Origin: Candidatus Syntrophopropionicum ammoniitolerans
GTDB lineage: Bacteria; Bacillota; Desulfotomaculia; Desulfotomaculales; Pelotomaculaceae
Direction of reading: 5' to 3'
DNA: 64,000 bases
Assembly (NCBI GenBank): GCA_013201395.1
Contig: JABMJD010000003.1
Span: 83,540 to 147,539 of the forward strand
Below are positions 9,028 to 18,312 of this stretch, in pieces. The notes beneath the pieces are model-generated. The model had not been told where the DNA came from, did no database searches, and saw nothing but the letters and a program-made list of their open reading frames with translations. The position numbers were made by a program, and so were the translations under genes. Every line of letters starts with the position of its first letter. The first letter of the stretch is position 1.

Positions 9028-9122
9028 CCTTCCCCCCCCGTTAACATTACCAAAATAGAACCCAATATTACCCAATGCCCTACCTTAACGGCTGCGTTCC
9101 TCTTATTAATTAAAATTTATTA

Positions 9123-9380
9123 TCAGTTCATTAGCTTCTCTTTTTCAACCCTTTTAAATCCAAGTGAAACATCATAATGACAGCGTGGGCAAGTAAACAG
9201 ATGCACACAACAAAACCCACCATGACACCTATAGCCATCTTCATAAACATCCTGTCCCAAATAGGCACTATAATTATCGTAATAGTCCTGGATTAAACCG
9301 GCGTCGATCATAATTGCACCACATTGGGGACAGTTTTTTTCAATAGAAGTCAGACCGTTGCATAACATGCATACGCTCAT
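9123..9380 (-). CDS. Small cysteine-rich zinc-ribbon-like protein
   Basis: I do not recognise this 85-residue protein. It has paired cysteines: CMLCNG near the N-terminus, CPQCG next, then GYRCHGGFCCVHLFTCPRCHYD. These look like two zinc-ribbon knuckles, so it probably binds zinc and may act through protein or nucleic-acid contacts. The start is set at ATG 9380 (MSVCMLCNG) because AAAGGGTGAC lies six bases upstream; the longer reading has no such signal. It lies upstream of mtnP in the same direction, separated by about 95 bases. Confidence 0.65.
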   Translation of the reverse strand: MSVCMLCNGLTSIEKNCPQCGAIMIDAGLIQDYYDNYSAYLGQDVYEDGYRCHGGFCCVHLFTCPRCHYDVSLGFKRVEKEKLMN

Positions 9381-9477
9381 GGGATAGTCACCCTTTAATA
9401 TTTTAATAAACATGATAGACCTATTTGTCAAGTACGTCATTTCTTTCTAGATTAATGTTTCCTGGGATGATAAATAT

Positions 9478-9492
9478 AAACCCCTCGGGTTT
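9478..9492. terminator. Weak hairpin between ftsY and the zinc-ribbon gene
   Basis: AAACCC, a three-base loop and GGGTTT form a short stem. A T-rich tract follows on the plus strand and a weaker ATATTT on the minus strand. It may stop the ftsY transcript. The rest of 9381-9650 holds no gene I can support. Confidence 0.3.
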
Positions 9493-9650
9493 TCCTTTTT
9501 TCTTTTATTTTCTATCTACACAGAACTCAGCACAATTGCTTATAGTGTCATCGGGGTTTTTTTAACCAAATCAATCTGGTAGGAGATGACTGGAGGGAAA
9601 CATTGGAACAACATGAGGCTGTAATAAGGGCTATCCAAGATGATGACACC

Positions 9651-10646
9651 TTAGTCCGCAAAAAGAGCCTCGGCAAAATCAACAGGGGAAAAGGGTCTTA
9701 GATCCTCCATTTCCTCACCAATGCCAATTAACTTTACGGGTATATCCTGGGACTGTTTAATCGCAATGATGATGCCCCCTTTAGCACTGCCGTCCAGTTT
9801 GGTTAAAGCTATACCGGTAACACCTGCCGCCTGTTGAAAAAGCACAGCCTGATTCACAGCATTCTGCCCCGTAGTTGCATCCAGAACAAGCAGCACCTCT
9901 TGCGGTGCACCTGCCATTTCGCGATTTAAAACGCGGCTAATTTTTTTCAGTTCTTCCATAAGGTTAGTTTTGGTATGGAGCCTTCCTGCGGTATCTATAA
10001 TTAGAATATCAGCTCCGCGAGCCTTTGCCGCTTGCAGGGCATCGAATGCTACTGCCGCCGGGTCTGCTCCCTCCTTGTGTTTGATTAAATCTACCCCCAC
10101 ACGATCCGCCCATACTTCAAGTTGTTCAATGGCAGCAGCACGAAAGGTATCGGCTGCACCAATAACGACCTTCTTACCATCTGCCTTGTACTGGTATGCC
10201 AGCTTGCCGATAGTAGTTGTTTTGCCGACACCGTTAACGCCCACAACCATTATTATCGTTGGTGCCACACTGCTGGTATTTAAAACAGCTGTTTCATTAC
10301 CGAGCATATCCCCGATATGTTCCTTAAGAATATCTTTTAAACCCTCGGCATCATCAAGGCGCCTTTCCTTAACAGTACACCGCGTTTTTTCCACTAGTTC
10401 CATGGCGGTGTTAACACCAACATCCGCCTGAATAAGTATCTCTTCTAATTCCTCATATAGTTCTTCATCTATAACTCGGCCCCGGAACAGGACATCTATT
10501 TTTTCTATAAAGCCCTGTCGTGTCTTGGTCAGGCTTTCTTTTAAACGTCCAAAAAAGCCCGGCTTGTCCGGTACAGTCTCACCCGTGCTTGCTACCTCCT
10601 GGGCAGCAGTCTTTTTACCACTTAGTATGCGGCTGAACAAACCCAT
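9651..10646 (-). CDS. ftsY: SRP receptor GTPase FtsY
   Basis: FtsY is the membrane-associated SRP receptor that docks Ffh-ribosome complexes at the translocon. The NG domain shows GVNGVGKTTTIGKLA, DTFRAAAIEQLEVW, DTAGRLHTK and TKLDGSAKGG. The N-terminal A domain is short, with only about 25 residues before FFGRLKESLTKTR, typical for Firmicutes. The start is ATG 10646 (MGLFSRIL) behind GGAGGAGCC. It begins one base beyond the rnc stop, so the two are coupled. Unlike in Bacillus, smc is not between rnc and ftsY, and ylxM-ffh does not follow directly. Confidence 0.97.
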   Translation of the reverse strand: MGLFSRILSGKKTAAQEVASTGETVPDKPGFFGRLKESLTKTRQGFIEKIDVLFRGRVIDEELYEELEEILIQADVGVNTAMELVEKTRCTVKERRLDDAEGLKDILKEHIGDMLGNETAVLNTSSVAPTIIMVVGVNGVGKTTTIGKLAYQYKADGKKVVIGAADTFRAAAIEQLEVWADRVGVDLIKHKEGADPAAVAFDALQAAKARGADILIIDTAGRLHTKTNLMEELKKISRVLNREMAGAPQEVLLVLDATTGQNAVNQAVLFQQAAGVTGIALTKLDGSAKGGIIIAIKQSQDIPVKLIGIGEEMEDLRPFSPVDFAEALFAD

Positions 10647-10647
10647 T

Positions 10648-11358
10648 TTACCTGGCTCCTCCAATCTTGTTTACCAGAGCTAATTTTGCTGCCTGCTGTT
10701 CCGCATCTTTTTTAGAACGTCCTCTTCCAGTACCAACCAGTTTTCCTTTATACAAAACACCGGCGGTAAAAACCTTCTCATGATCAGGTCCTTCCTCCCT
10801 GAGAATTTTATATTGGACCTGTTCACTACCACGTTGCTGAACAATTTCCTGCAGTTCAGTCTTGTAATCCCTATCCAGACGCCCTTCCAGCACATCCTCT
10901 ATTACCGGCGCCAGGAGCCTCAGGGCCAGGTTGCTGGCTACCTTTAACCCCTGATCCAAATATACGGCACCCAGAAGGGCCTCAAAAACATCAGCCAGGA
11001 TCGAAGGGCGCTCCCGGCCCCCGGAACGCTCTTCACCCTTCCCCATAAGCAGGCAAAGACCCACTCCCAGTGTTTTGGCCACTCGAGACAAAGAAGGTTC
11101 GCATACCAGGGCCGCACGCATTTTGGTCAGATTACCTTCATCCAGTTGGGGATAACTGCGAAATAAAAAATCGCTTACGGCCAGATCTAGTACAGCATCA
11201 CCCAGGAATTCCAGCCTTTGGTTGTTTTCGAACCCGTTTTGTTTGCTTTCATACGTATACGAACTATGTGTCAGCGCCTGATGTAATAGCCTATAATCAT
11301 GCCAGTCCACGGCCAACCTCTGAATAAGGTCCCTTAGAAAAGCCTTCCTTTTCAACAC
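10648..11358 (-). CDS. rnc: Ribonuclease III
   Basis: A 236-residue RNase III that cuts double-stranded RNA in rRNA precursors and mRNAs. The catalytic signature is NQRLEFLGDAVLDLAVSD (first residues of the RNase III domain), with the second acidic cluster at ADVFEALLGAVYLD; a C-terminal double-stranded RNA-binding domain covers about residues 160-230 and ends KKDAEQQAAKLAL. The start is GTG 11358 or the adjacent TTG, behind AGGTGATGATTAG. It follows fabF by about 54 bases and is probably the penultimate gene of the FapR operon. Confidence 0.97.
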   Translation of the reverse strand: MLKRKAFLRDLIQRLAVDWHDYRLLHQALTHSSYTYESKQNGFENNQRLEFLGDAVLDLAVSDFLFRSYPQLDEGNLTKMRAALVCEPSLSRVAKTLGVGLCLLMGKGEERSGGRERPSILADVFEALLGAVYLDQGLKVASNLALRLLAPVIEDVLEGRLDRDYKTELQEIVQQRGSEQVQYKILREEGPDHEKVFTAGVLYKGKLVGTGRGRSKKDAEQQAAKLALVNKIGGAR

Positions 11359-11412
11359 CTAATCATCACCTGGTTCACTATTTAAAAAAATGCTGGGAAC
11401 AAATCATAGTAC

Positions 11413-12654
11413 CTAGACCAGATATTTTTTAAAAACCAGTGTCGCATTATGCCCGCCAAAACCAAAAGAGTTAGTCATGGCCACATCTACCGTGGCTTTT
11501 CTGGCAATATTAGGTACATAATCTAGATCGCAGTCCGGATCCGGCTGCTCGTAATTAATAGTGGGTGGAATAATCCCATTGTCTATGGCTAAAACACAAG
11601 CCATCGCCTCTAATCCGCCTGATGCCCCCAGCAGGTGACCGGTCATAGATTTGGTAGAACTAATGGCAACCTTTGGCGCATGACTACCAAAAACGTTTTT
11701 TATGGCCAGAGTTTCCGCCTTATCACCCAGAGGTGTCCCGGTGGCATGAGCGTTGATATAATCTATTGCGGGTGGTTCAAGGCAGGCGTCCGCCAGGGCC
11801 TCATGCATAGAGTTGGTCGCCCCATATCCTTCCGGATCAGGAGCTGTAACATGATAGGCATCACAGGTGCTGCCATAACCAATAATTTCCGCATATATTC
11901 TAGCATTTCTCTCCAGGGCATGTTCCAGGGTTTCTAGAATTAGTATGGCTGCCCCCTCACCGATAACAAAACCATCCCGTTCCAGATCGAAAGGCCTGCT
12001 GGCTTTTTCCGGCTCAGAGTTTCGTGACGACATGGCTTTCATCTGAATGAAACCAGCCATGGCCAGGGGCGTTATAGCTGCCTCCGCTCCCCCGGTAATC
12101 ATTATATCTGCCCGGCCATGCTGGAGCATCCTAAATGCCTCACCAATAGCATTACTGCTGGAGGCACAAGCAGAAACACTGGTGGTATTGGGACCTCTCA
12201 AGCGGTATTTGATTGCCACCTGGCCTGCCCCCATGTTGGCAATCATCATGGGCACAAACAATGGGCTCACCCGCCCGGGACCCCTTTTAGCCAGAACCCG
12301 GCCCTGTTCCTCTAATGTTTCAATGCCCCCAACCCCAGAACCGAGGATAACACCAGTTCTGTCCCTATTTTCTTTAGTAAAATCTAAAGCAGCATCTTCC
12401 ACAGCCATGCCGGTGGCGGCTACCGCAAACTGGGTAAACCGGTCCATGCGCCTGGCTTCTTTTCTATCCATATAAAGGGTGGGCTCGAAATCCCTCACCT
12501 CACCCGCTATTTTGGTATTAAAATTAGTTGGATCAAACCTTGTCACCGGCCCAATCCCGGAAACCCCAGCAGTCAAGGCACTCCAAAAAGCCTCTATACC
12601 TGTACCTACCGGGGATATTATACCCAAGCCGGAGACAACAACCCGTTTGAGCAA
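11413..12654 (-). CDS. fabF: 3-oxoacyl-ACP synthase II
   Basis: FabF condenses malonyl-ACP with acyl-ACP in fatty acid elongation. From the TTG at 12654 (MLKRVVVSGLGIISPVGTG) it has 413 residues, the family length; GGGGGGGTAA sits just upstream. The catalytic Cys is in SACASSSNAIGEAF and the two His are in NAHATGTPLGDKAE and KSMTGHLLGASGG; GFGGHNATLVF closes the protein. It follows acpP by about 65 bases. Confidence 0.97.
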   Translation of the reverse strand: MLKRVVVSGLGIISPVGTGIEAFWSALTAGVSGIGPVTRFDPTNFNTKIAGEVRDFEPTLYMDRKEARRMDRFTQFAVAATGMAVEDAALDFTKENRDRTGVILGSGVGGIETLEEQGRVLAKRGPGRVSPLFVPMMIANMGAGQVAIKYRLRGPNTTSVSACASSSNAIGEAFRMLQHGRADIMITGGAEAAITPLAMAGFIQMKAMSSRNSEPEKASRPFDLERDGFVIGEGAAILILETLEHALERNARIYAEIIGYGSTCDAYHVTAPDPEGYGATNSMHEALADACLEPPAIDYINAHATGTPLGDKAETLAIKNVFGSHAPKVAISSTKSMTGHLLGASGGLEAMACVLAIDNGIIPPTINYEQPDPDCDLDYVPNIARKATVDVAMTNSFGFGGHNATLVFKKYLV

Positions 12655-12719
12655 AAAATTACCCCCCCTCTTCAAAAGAGTCCCAGGATTACCTCCGGGA
12701 CTCATATGTAGCAATGATT

Positions 12720-12950
12720 CTATTTGTGTTCCTGAATATATTTGACTGCTTCACCAACGGTACGAATTTTTTCCGCATCCTCGTCGGAAATTTCCAGTTC
12801 GAATTCTTCCTCCAGAGCCATCACAAGTTCAACAATATCCAGGGAGTCGGCCCCTAGATCATCCACAAAAGAAGCCTCCATCTGGACATCTTCTTCGTCA
12901 ACACCCAATTGATCAATTATAATTGCTTTAACCTGCTCTATTATCGCCAT
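12720..12950 (-). CDS. acpP: Acyl carrier protein
   Basis: A 76-residue acyl carrier protein. The Ser that takes the 4'-phosphopantetheine arm is in [19 protein letters not shown]. The protein is strongly acidic, as expected. The start is ATG 12950 ([11 protein letters not shown]) behind GGGAGGTGA; the in-frame ATG 24 bases upstream overlaps that ribosome binding site. It lies between fabG and fabF, the usual order. Confidence 0.97.
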   Translation of the reverse strand: MAIIEQVKAIIIDQLGVDEEDVQMEASFVDDLGADSLDIVELVMALEEEFELEISDEDAEKIRTVGEAVKYIQEHK

Positions 12951-12995
12951 AACTGTTTGTTCACCTCCCTTCATGTGATTAAGCCAATCACATTT

Positions 12996-13742
12996 TCAAA
13001 TGCATGTCATCCCACCGTCCACAGCAATAGTCTGGCCGCTGATATAACCTGCTGCATCAGAGGTTAGAAAAGCTACCAAGTCAGCAACCTCATTGGGCCC
13101 GCCGAATTTTTTCAAGGGAATCTGGGCCAGCATTTTTTCTTTTAGTTCCTCCGGTAACCCCAGAGTCATTTCAGTAGTGATGAAGCCGGGGGCCACGGCA
13201 TTAACAGTTATATTGCGGGGACCCAGTTCTTTGGCCATCGCTTTTGTTAAACCAATTAAGCCGGCCTTCGCGGCACAATAATTGGCCTGGCCGGTATTGC
13301 CGGCCAACGCCACAACCGAACTGATATTGATGATCCGCCCCCAGCGGCCCCTAATCATGGCCCTGGCTGCTGCCTTTGTACAGTTAAAAGCCCCTTTCAA
13401 GTTCACACCAATGACCTGATCCCAATCATCATCTTTCATTCTTACTATGAAGCTGTCCCTGGTAATACCGGCGTTATTCACCAGGATATCCACACTACCA
13501 TATTCATCAAGGGTAGTTTTGACCAGGGCCCCAGCCTCTTCCGGGTTAGCCACATTGGCCTTAAAAACCAGGGCCCGGCTGCCGTTGTCCCTAACCTGCC
13601 CGGCTGTTTCCTCCGCCGCCTCTGCATTAGAGGCATAGTTTATGACCACTGTGGCCCCTCTTTTTGCCAATGTGAGGGCAATAGCCCGCCCGATACCCCG
13701 AGAGGCTCCGGTAATAATGGCAATTTTTCCGTCCAGGATCAT
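12996..13742 (-). CDS. fabG: 3-oxoacyl-ACP reductase
   Basis: A 248-residue short-chain dehydrogenase that reduces 3-oxoacyl-ACP with NADPH. The cofactor motif is TGASRGIGRAIA near the start; the NNAG motif is present; the catalytic Ser-Tyr-Lys set is in INISSVVALAGN and NYCAAKAGLIG. C-terminal SGQTIAVDGGM is typical. Its ATG lies one base beyond the fabD stop, with AGGGAGGTTAG inside the fabD end. Confidence 0.97.
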   Translation of the reverse strand: MILDGKIAIITGASRGIGRAIALTLAKRGATVVINYASNAEAAEETAGQVRDNGSRALVFKANVANPEEAGALVKTTLDEYGSVDILVNNAGITRDSFIVRMKDDDWDQVIGVNLKGAFNCTKAAARAMIRGRWGRIINISSVVALAGNTGQANYCAAKAGLIGLTKAMAKELGPRNITVNAVAPGFITTEMTLGLPEELKEKMLAQIPLKKFGGPNEVADLVAFLTSDAAGYISGQTIAVDGGMTCI

Positions 13743-13743
13743 T

Positions 13744-14685
13744 TTAGCTAACCTCCCTGGTTAAAGCAAGGATTTTTTCCAAAGATGAACTGTCCGCAAA
13801 ATTTAATATAGTCACCTTACGGTTGATTTTTTTAACCAGTCCGCTGAGCACCTTTCCCGGGCCAACTTCAATAAACGTATCCACTCCTAGAGAGATCATT
13901 TTGAGAACACTTTCCTCCCAACGAACAGGACTGGATACCTGCTTTACCAGGGACTCATTTATCTCCAGGCCTGTATGCACAAGATCAGCGCTGACATTGG
14001 CCACCACTGGAATCTGTGGGTCTGCAACAACAACCTGCCCCAGATCATTTGCCAATTTCCTGCCAGCAGGCACCATCAGACTGGAATGGAAAGGGGCACT
14101 GACGGAAAGGGGAACAATGCGCCTGGCACCGGCCTCCTTTAGCAATGGCTCCACAGCTTTTAAGCCGGCTGTATCGCCGGCCACCACTACCTGGCCGGGA
14201 CAGTTAAGGTTAACGGCCTCAATTACACCTGCTGCCGAAGCCTGCCAACAAGCCTTGATCACCTGTTTGCCGCTTAGACCCAGCACGGCAGCCATACCGC
14301 CTTCACCAACCGGTACCGCCTGCTGCATGTACTGGCCTCGTTTGCGCACCAACCGGACTGCATCTTCAAACATTAGTGAACCGGCAACCACCAGGGCTGT
14401 GTATTCACCGAGGCTATGCCCGGCCACTGCACTGGGAACCAATTCAGTGACACTTTTTAAAACCTCTAAACAGGCTATGCTTGCTGTTAGTATAGCCGGC
14501 TGTGTATTGGTAGTAAGGTTTAATTCTTCCTGGGGACCTTCAAAGCACAGCCTGGACAGAGGGAAACCAAGTGCTTCATCCGCCTTTTTATAAATTACAG
14601 CCGCCTCGGGATGTTCCCGGCTAAGTTCTTTTCCCATACCGACATACTGGGAACCCTGTCCAGGAAAAACATAGGCAATATTCAT
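13744..14685 (-). CDS. fabD: Malonyl-CoA:ACP transacylase
   Basis: A 313-residue FabD that loads malonyl groups on ACP. Signatures are FPGQGSQYVGMGKEL at the N-terminus, the nucleophile elbow AGHSLGEYTALVVAG, the Arg in VRKRGQYMQ and the catalytic His in SAPFHSSLM. It starts four bases past the fabK stop, behind AGGTGGTG, and leads into fabG. Confidence 0.97.
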   Translation of the reverse strand: MNIAYVFPGQGSQYVGMGKELSREHPEAAVIYKKADEALGFPLSRLCFEGPQEELNLTTNTQPAILTASIACLEVLKSVTELVPSAVAGHSLGEYTALVVAGSLMFEDAVRLVRKRGQYMQQAVPVGEGGMAAVLGLSGKQVIKACWQASAAGVIEAVNLNCPGQVVVAGDTAGLKAVEPLLKEAGARRIVPLSVSAPFHSSLMVPAGRKLANDLGQVVVADPQIPVVANVSADLVHTGLEINESLVKQVSSPVRWEESVLKMISLGVDTFIEVGPGKVLSGLVKKINRKVTILNFADSSSLEKILALTREVS

Positions 14686-14689
14686 TTAT

Positions 14690-15634
14690 TTACACCACCT
14701 GTTCATTCAAGCCCTTTACCACCCTGCGGGCACCATTGATAATGTCCAGAATTATTTCCCGGGCCGGTTGCACTTTGTTGACCATTGCACTGACCTGCCC
14801 GGCCATTACTGTACCATTTTCAATATCACCTTCCACCATTGCCCGCTTGAGGCTGCCCACCCCAAGATTTTCAATATCGGCCACGGGAGCATGGTTTTTC
14901 TCCATCTCTTCATATTTCCGAGTCAGCTTATTGCGCAAGGCACGTACAGGGTGGCCGGTAGAAACACCGGAAATTGCCGTATCACGATCCCTGGACCTAA
15001 TGACAAAATCCTTGACCCTCTGAGGTATTGTACATTCTGCCGCACACATAAAGCGCGTACCCATCTGAACCCCCACAGCTCCCAGGGCCAGTGCGGCCAC
15101 CAGGCCTCTACCGTCATAAACACCACCGGCAGCAATAACCGGCACATCAACCGCCTTTACTACCTGGGGCGTGAGAGCCATGGTTGTTAATTCACCGATA
15201 TGACCTCCAGACTCCATTCCCTCAGCGATAAAGGCATCTACACCCCAACGGGTCAGTCTTTTCGCCAGGGCCACTGAGGAAACCACAGGAACAACCCTGG
15301 TCCCCAGCTCTTTTAAGGCGGTCACATATTTACCAGGATTGCCGGCCCCCGTGGTCACCACCGCCACGGGCTCTTTCAACAAAATCTCCATAATTTCTTC
15401 CGCATAGGGGGAAAGGAGCATTACGTTGACACCAAATGGCTTTTGCGTCAGCCTTCTGGTTCTATGCAACTGCTCCCTGAGCCATTCGGGAGGTGCTGCA
15501 CCGGAACCAATAACCCCCAAACCACCGGCCTCAGAAACAGCCGCCACTAATTCAGCGGTAGCTACCCAGGCCATACCACCTTGAATAATGGGATATTCAA
15601 TACCCAACAGGTCACATAACATGGTGCGGATCAT
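14690..15634 (-). CDS. fabK: FMN-dependent enoyl-ACP reductase
   Basis: A 314-residue TIM-barrel flavoenzyme that performs the last reduction of the fatty acid cycle; many Firmicutes use FabK in place of FabI. Family marks are YPIIQGGMAWVATAELVAAV, PFGVNVML, the catalytic-region EGMESGGHIGELTT, and the FMN phosphate-binding VIAAGGVYDGRG and GAVGVQMGTRFM. The start is ATG 15634 behind AAGGGGG; a GTG two codons earlier overlaps that site. No fabI is seen in the window. Nitronate monooxygenase is the nearest other family, but the fab context decides. Confidence 0.94.
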   Translation of the reverse strand: MIRTMLCDLLGIEYPIIQGGMAWVATAELVAAVSEAGGLGVIGSGAAPPEWLREQLHRTRRLTQKPFGVNVMLLSPYAEEIMEILLKEPVAVVTTGAGNPGKYVTALKELGTRVVPVVSSVALAKRLTRWGVDAFIAEGMESGGHIGELTTMALTPQVVKAVDVPVIAAGGVYDGRGLVAALALGAVGVQMGTRFMCAAECTIPQRVKDFVIRSRDRDTAISGVSTGHPVRALRNKLTRKYEEMEKNHAPVADIENLGVGSLKRAMVEGDIENGTVMAGQVSAMVNKVQPAREIILDIINGARRVVKGLNEQVV

Positions 15635-15681
15635 CTTCACCCCCTTATAACATCTACCTTAAACATAACAGGGTTCTCATG

Positions 15682-16698
15682 CTACCATTTTAATACTGCT
15701 GCCGCCCAGGTCAGGCCGGCACCAAATCCAACCATTAAAATATGATTTCCTTTTTTTATCCGGCCGGACTGAACCGCCTCAGCCAGGACAATTGGTATGG
15801 AAGCCGTTGATGTATTACCGTAGCGGTCCACATTTATCAAAACCTTTTCTGCAGGCAGCCCTAACCTTTTGGCAGCCGCCTCAATGATCCTCACATTAGC
15901 CTGATGGGGTATGAAGTAGTCAACATCAGACACCTTCATACCAGCCATATCCAACACTTCCTCCGCTGATCGAGCCGTTGCCCGGACAGCAAACCTGAAG
16001 ATGTCCCGGCCGCTCATGTGTATGTAATGCAGTTTATGATCCACTGTTTCGTGAGTAGCAGGCATCCGGGAACCCCCGGCGGGCAAATTAAGGTGTTTCC
16101 CGCCGGAACCGTCAGCATACAGTTTGCACGCTAAAATTCCGCTACCAGGCTCGGCTGGTCTAACAACAGCTGCCCCGGCGCCATCCCCGAAAAGCACACA
16201 GGTTTTGCGATCCTGCCAGTTGACGATTTTGGATAGGTTTTCTGATCCAACAACCAGAACATTCTTGTAGGATCCGGTAGACACAAACTGGCCGGCTACT
16301 ACTAATGCGTACATAAAGCCGGAACAGCCGGCGGCCAGATCAAATGCACCTGCTTTTTTGGCTCCAATCCGTTCCTGCACTAGGCAGGCGGTAGCGGGAA
16401 AAACCATGTCCGGTGTATTGGTAGCAACGATCACCAGGTCAATCTCTTCAGCAGTAATCCCTGCACCGGCAATGGCCCCCCTGGCCGCTGCTACGGCAAA
16501 ATCCGACGATGCCATTGTCGCCGGTGCGATCCGCCTTTCCCTGATACCAGAACGGGAGATGATCCATTCGGTGCTTGTGTCGACAGTTTTCTCCAGATCC
16601 TCGTTGGTAACAATATTATTCGGCAGGTAGACCCCTACACCAGCAATACCGGCGCTGATCAATTCTTTAGGCACTGTGGCCACCAGCCCCCCCGGCAT
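15682..16698 (-). CDS. fabH: 3-oxoacyl-ACP synthase III
   Basis: FabH starts fatty acid synthesis by condensing an acyl-CoA with malonyl-ACP. The Cys-His-Asn triad is visible in DLAAGCSGFMYAL, FIPHQANVRII and NVDRYGNTSTAS. Up to 338 residues are open, slightly longer than usual. The ATG at 16698 overlaps the end of plsX by 32 bases and lacks a clear ribosome binding site; GTG codons at 16683 or 16674, behind GGGGGGG, are good alternatives. Confidence 0.96.
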   Translation of the reverse strand: MPGGLVATVPKELISAGIAGVGVYLPNNIVTNEDLEKTVDTSTEWIISRSGIRERRIAPATMASSDFAVAAARGAIAGAGITAEEIDLVIVATNTPDMVFPATACLVQERIGAKKAGAFDLAAGCSGFMYALVVAGQFVSTGSYKNVLVVGSENLSKIVNWQDRKTCVLFGDGAGAAVVRPAEPGSGILACKLYADGSGGKHLNLPAGGSRMPATHETVDHKLHYIHMSGRDIFRFAVRATARSAEEVLDMAGMKVSDVDYFIPHQANVRIIEAAAKRLGLPAEKVLINVDRYGNTSTASIPIVLAEAVQSGRIKKGNHILMVGFGAGLTWAAAVLKW

Positions 16699-17683
16699 CC
16701 ATTTTTTCCATGACTTCCCGGATTGATTCTACAAGGTAGTTCTCCACCGAATCCTGGGCCAGTTTGATCGCATTTTTAATGGCATTGGATGCGGAGCTAC
16801 CATGACAAATGATGGACACCCCATTTACACCCAGAAATGGGGCCCCGCCATATTCATTATAGTCAAGACGTTTTTTTAATTCTTTTAGCGCCGGTGAAGC
16901 CATCGCCATACCGAATTTAGCCAGATAGCTTCTAGTTATTTCCCCTTTAACCATTTTTAATAACAACGTGGCCATACCTTCTCCTGCTTTGAGAACAATA
17001 TTGCCGATAAAACCGTCACAAACGATTACATCAGCATGGCCGCTAAAAATGTCCCTTCCTTCTACATTGCCGATAAAGTTAATGCCGGCGGCCTGCAGTT
17101 GGGGAAAAACCGCCAGGGTGGTTTCATTACCCTTGTGGTCCTCTTCACCGTTGCTCAAAAGCCCCACCCGCGGCCTGGGGATACCCATAATTTTTTTAGC
17201 ATAATGGTACCCCATAATGCCAAAACGGAGCAGGTGGGCCGGTTTACAGTCTACATTGGCCCCTACATCCAGCATCAGGGCGCGCCCTTTTTCGCTAGGT
17301 AGGATACCTGCTATCGCCGGGCGATCCACACCTTTGATCCGGCCCAGATACAACAGAGCAGCAGTCATTGCTGCACCGGTGTTCCCGGCGGAGACCACAG
17401 CACCGGCCCGGCCATCCCTGACCAGTTGCGTGGCCTTAACAATAGATGAATTCTTTTTTCGCCTAACAGCAATAGCGGGATGTTCCTCCATCCCAATCAC
17501 ATCCGGGGCGTGGGTTATATTAATCAGACCATCTGTGTCGGCAGGGCCTAATTCAGCCTGTATTTGCTCTTCGTCCCCGACCAGAATTAGGGAAATATTG
17601 TATTCCGCGGCGGCAAGGAGAGCGCCCTGCACTATCTCCCGCGGCGCTAGATCTCCTCCCATAGCGTCTACTGCTATTATCAC
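16667..17683 (-). CDS. plsX: Phosphate acyltransferase PlsX
   Basis: A 338-residue PlsX, which makes acyl-phosphate from acyl-ACP for phospholipid synthesis. Signatures are IIAVDAMGGDLAPREIVQGAL (first 20 residues in that order), HAPDVIGMEEHPAIAVRRKK, SAGNTGAAMTAAL, LDVGANVDCKP and NEYGGAPFLGVNG. The start GTG at 17681-17683 overlaps the fapR stop in a GTGA arrangement, with GGAGGAGG upstream, so it is translationally coupled to fapR. Confidence 0.97.
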   Translation of the reverse strand: MIIAVDAMGGDLAPREIVQGALLAAAEYNISLILVGDEEQIQAELGPADTDGLINITHAPDVIGMEEHPAIAVRRKKNSSIVKATQLVRDGRAGAVVSAGNTGAAMTAALLYLGRIKGVDRPAIAGILPSEKGRALMLDVGANVDCKPAHLLRFGIMGYHYAKKIMGIPRPRVGLLSNGEEDHKGNETTLAVFPQLQAAGINFIGNVEGRDIFSGHADVIVCDGFIGNIVLKAGEGMATLLLKMVKGEITRSYLAKFGMAMASPALKELKKRLDYNEYGGAPFLGVNGVSIICHGSSASNAIKNAIKLAQDSVENYLVESIREVMEKMDAGGAGGHSA

Positions 17684-18243
17684 AAAAGGTTTGCCTCCTC
17701 CGCTACTGCAAAAATTAAAAACCGGCCCACAAATACGATTTCGTCCTTTACATGGGAAGTAACCTTTACCATATACTTATTACCTTTTTTGGATTTAATT
17801 AACGCCCGCGCCAACACCTTTTCCCCGCAGGTAACAGGACGTTTAAAGGATACCCGGGCAATCCCGGTCAAGGCCACCTCAGCGTCAATAGCAGCCACAG
17901 CCAGGGAGTTGGCCTGGGCAAAAAGGTGATGTCCCCTGATATACCGGGTTTTACTCAGAGTCATTTCCGGTGTGACGGTGAGAATGGAAATACCACAGGA
18001 ACCTACCTCCAAATCCACCATTTCACCCACCATTTCACCACCGGCCAGTGTTCTGGGTGACAAACTGGGGTTTCTTGCCACGGTCAGCACCCTTTCCTTG
18101 AACTCCGGTATTTTTAATTCAAACCTATCCAGCCTAATGGTCTGGATACTTACTCCAAGAATTTGTGCCAGGTCCTCATCCGTGAGGAAGGGATCACTTT
18201 CCAGGTATCTGGCCAGTCGCCGCTGTCTCTCCGCTTTATTCAT
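17680..18243 (-). CDS. fapR: Fatty acid and phospholipid synthesis regulator FapR
   Basis: FapR represses fab and plsX genes and is released by malonyl-CoA. The 187-residue protein has an N-terminal DeoR-like helix-turn-helix (FLTDEDLAQILGVSIQTIRLDR) and a C-terminal hot-dog ligand domain (RYIRGHHLFAQANSLAVAAI, then ARVSFKRPVTCGEKV). The start is ATG 18243 (MNKAERQRRLARYL), the family N-terminus; the ribosome binding site is weak, and an ATG at 18267 is an alternative. A FapR-type operator lies about 50 bases upstream, so it probably represses its own operon. Confidence 0.96.
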   Translation of the reverse strand: MNKAERQRRLARYLESDPFLTDEDLAQILGVSIQTIRLDRFELKIPEFKERVLTVARNPSLSPRTLAGGEMVGEMVDLEVGSCGISILTVTPEMTLSKTRYIRGHHLFAQANSLAVAAIDAEVALTGIARVSFKRPVTCGEKVLARALIKSKKGNKYMVKVTSHVKDEIVFVGRFLIFAVAEEANLL

Positions 18244-18290
18244 TGGTATACGCCCGTACCCCCACATAAAAATAATAGCAGGTAATAAAA

Positions 18291-18307
18291 TTAGCACCAG
18301 GTACCAA
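18291..18307 (-). promoter_or_regulatory. FapR operator
   Basis: TTAGCACCAGGTACCAA matches the Bacillus FapR consensus TTAGTACCTGGTACTAA at 14 of 17 positions, including the two-sided ACC..GGT core. It starts seven bases past the -10 box of the fapR promoter and so covers the transcription start. This is the classical place for FapR repression. Confidence 0.85.
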
Positions 18308-18312
18308 AAAAC

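Noticed and set aside
9545..9649. 8-base inverted repeat GTGTCATC/GATGACAC flanking about 90 bases after ftsY
   Set aside because: Arms are short, there is no target duplication and nothing mobile inside; probably chance.
9603..9701. Plus-strand 32-codon frame starting TTG with GGAGGG upstream (MEQHEAVIRAIQDDD at its start)
   Set aside because: Its second half is antisense to the end of ftsY, no promoter is seen, and only the ribosome binding site supports it.
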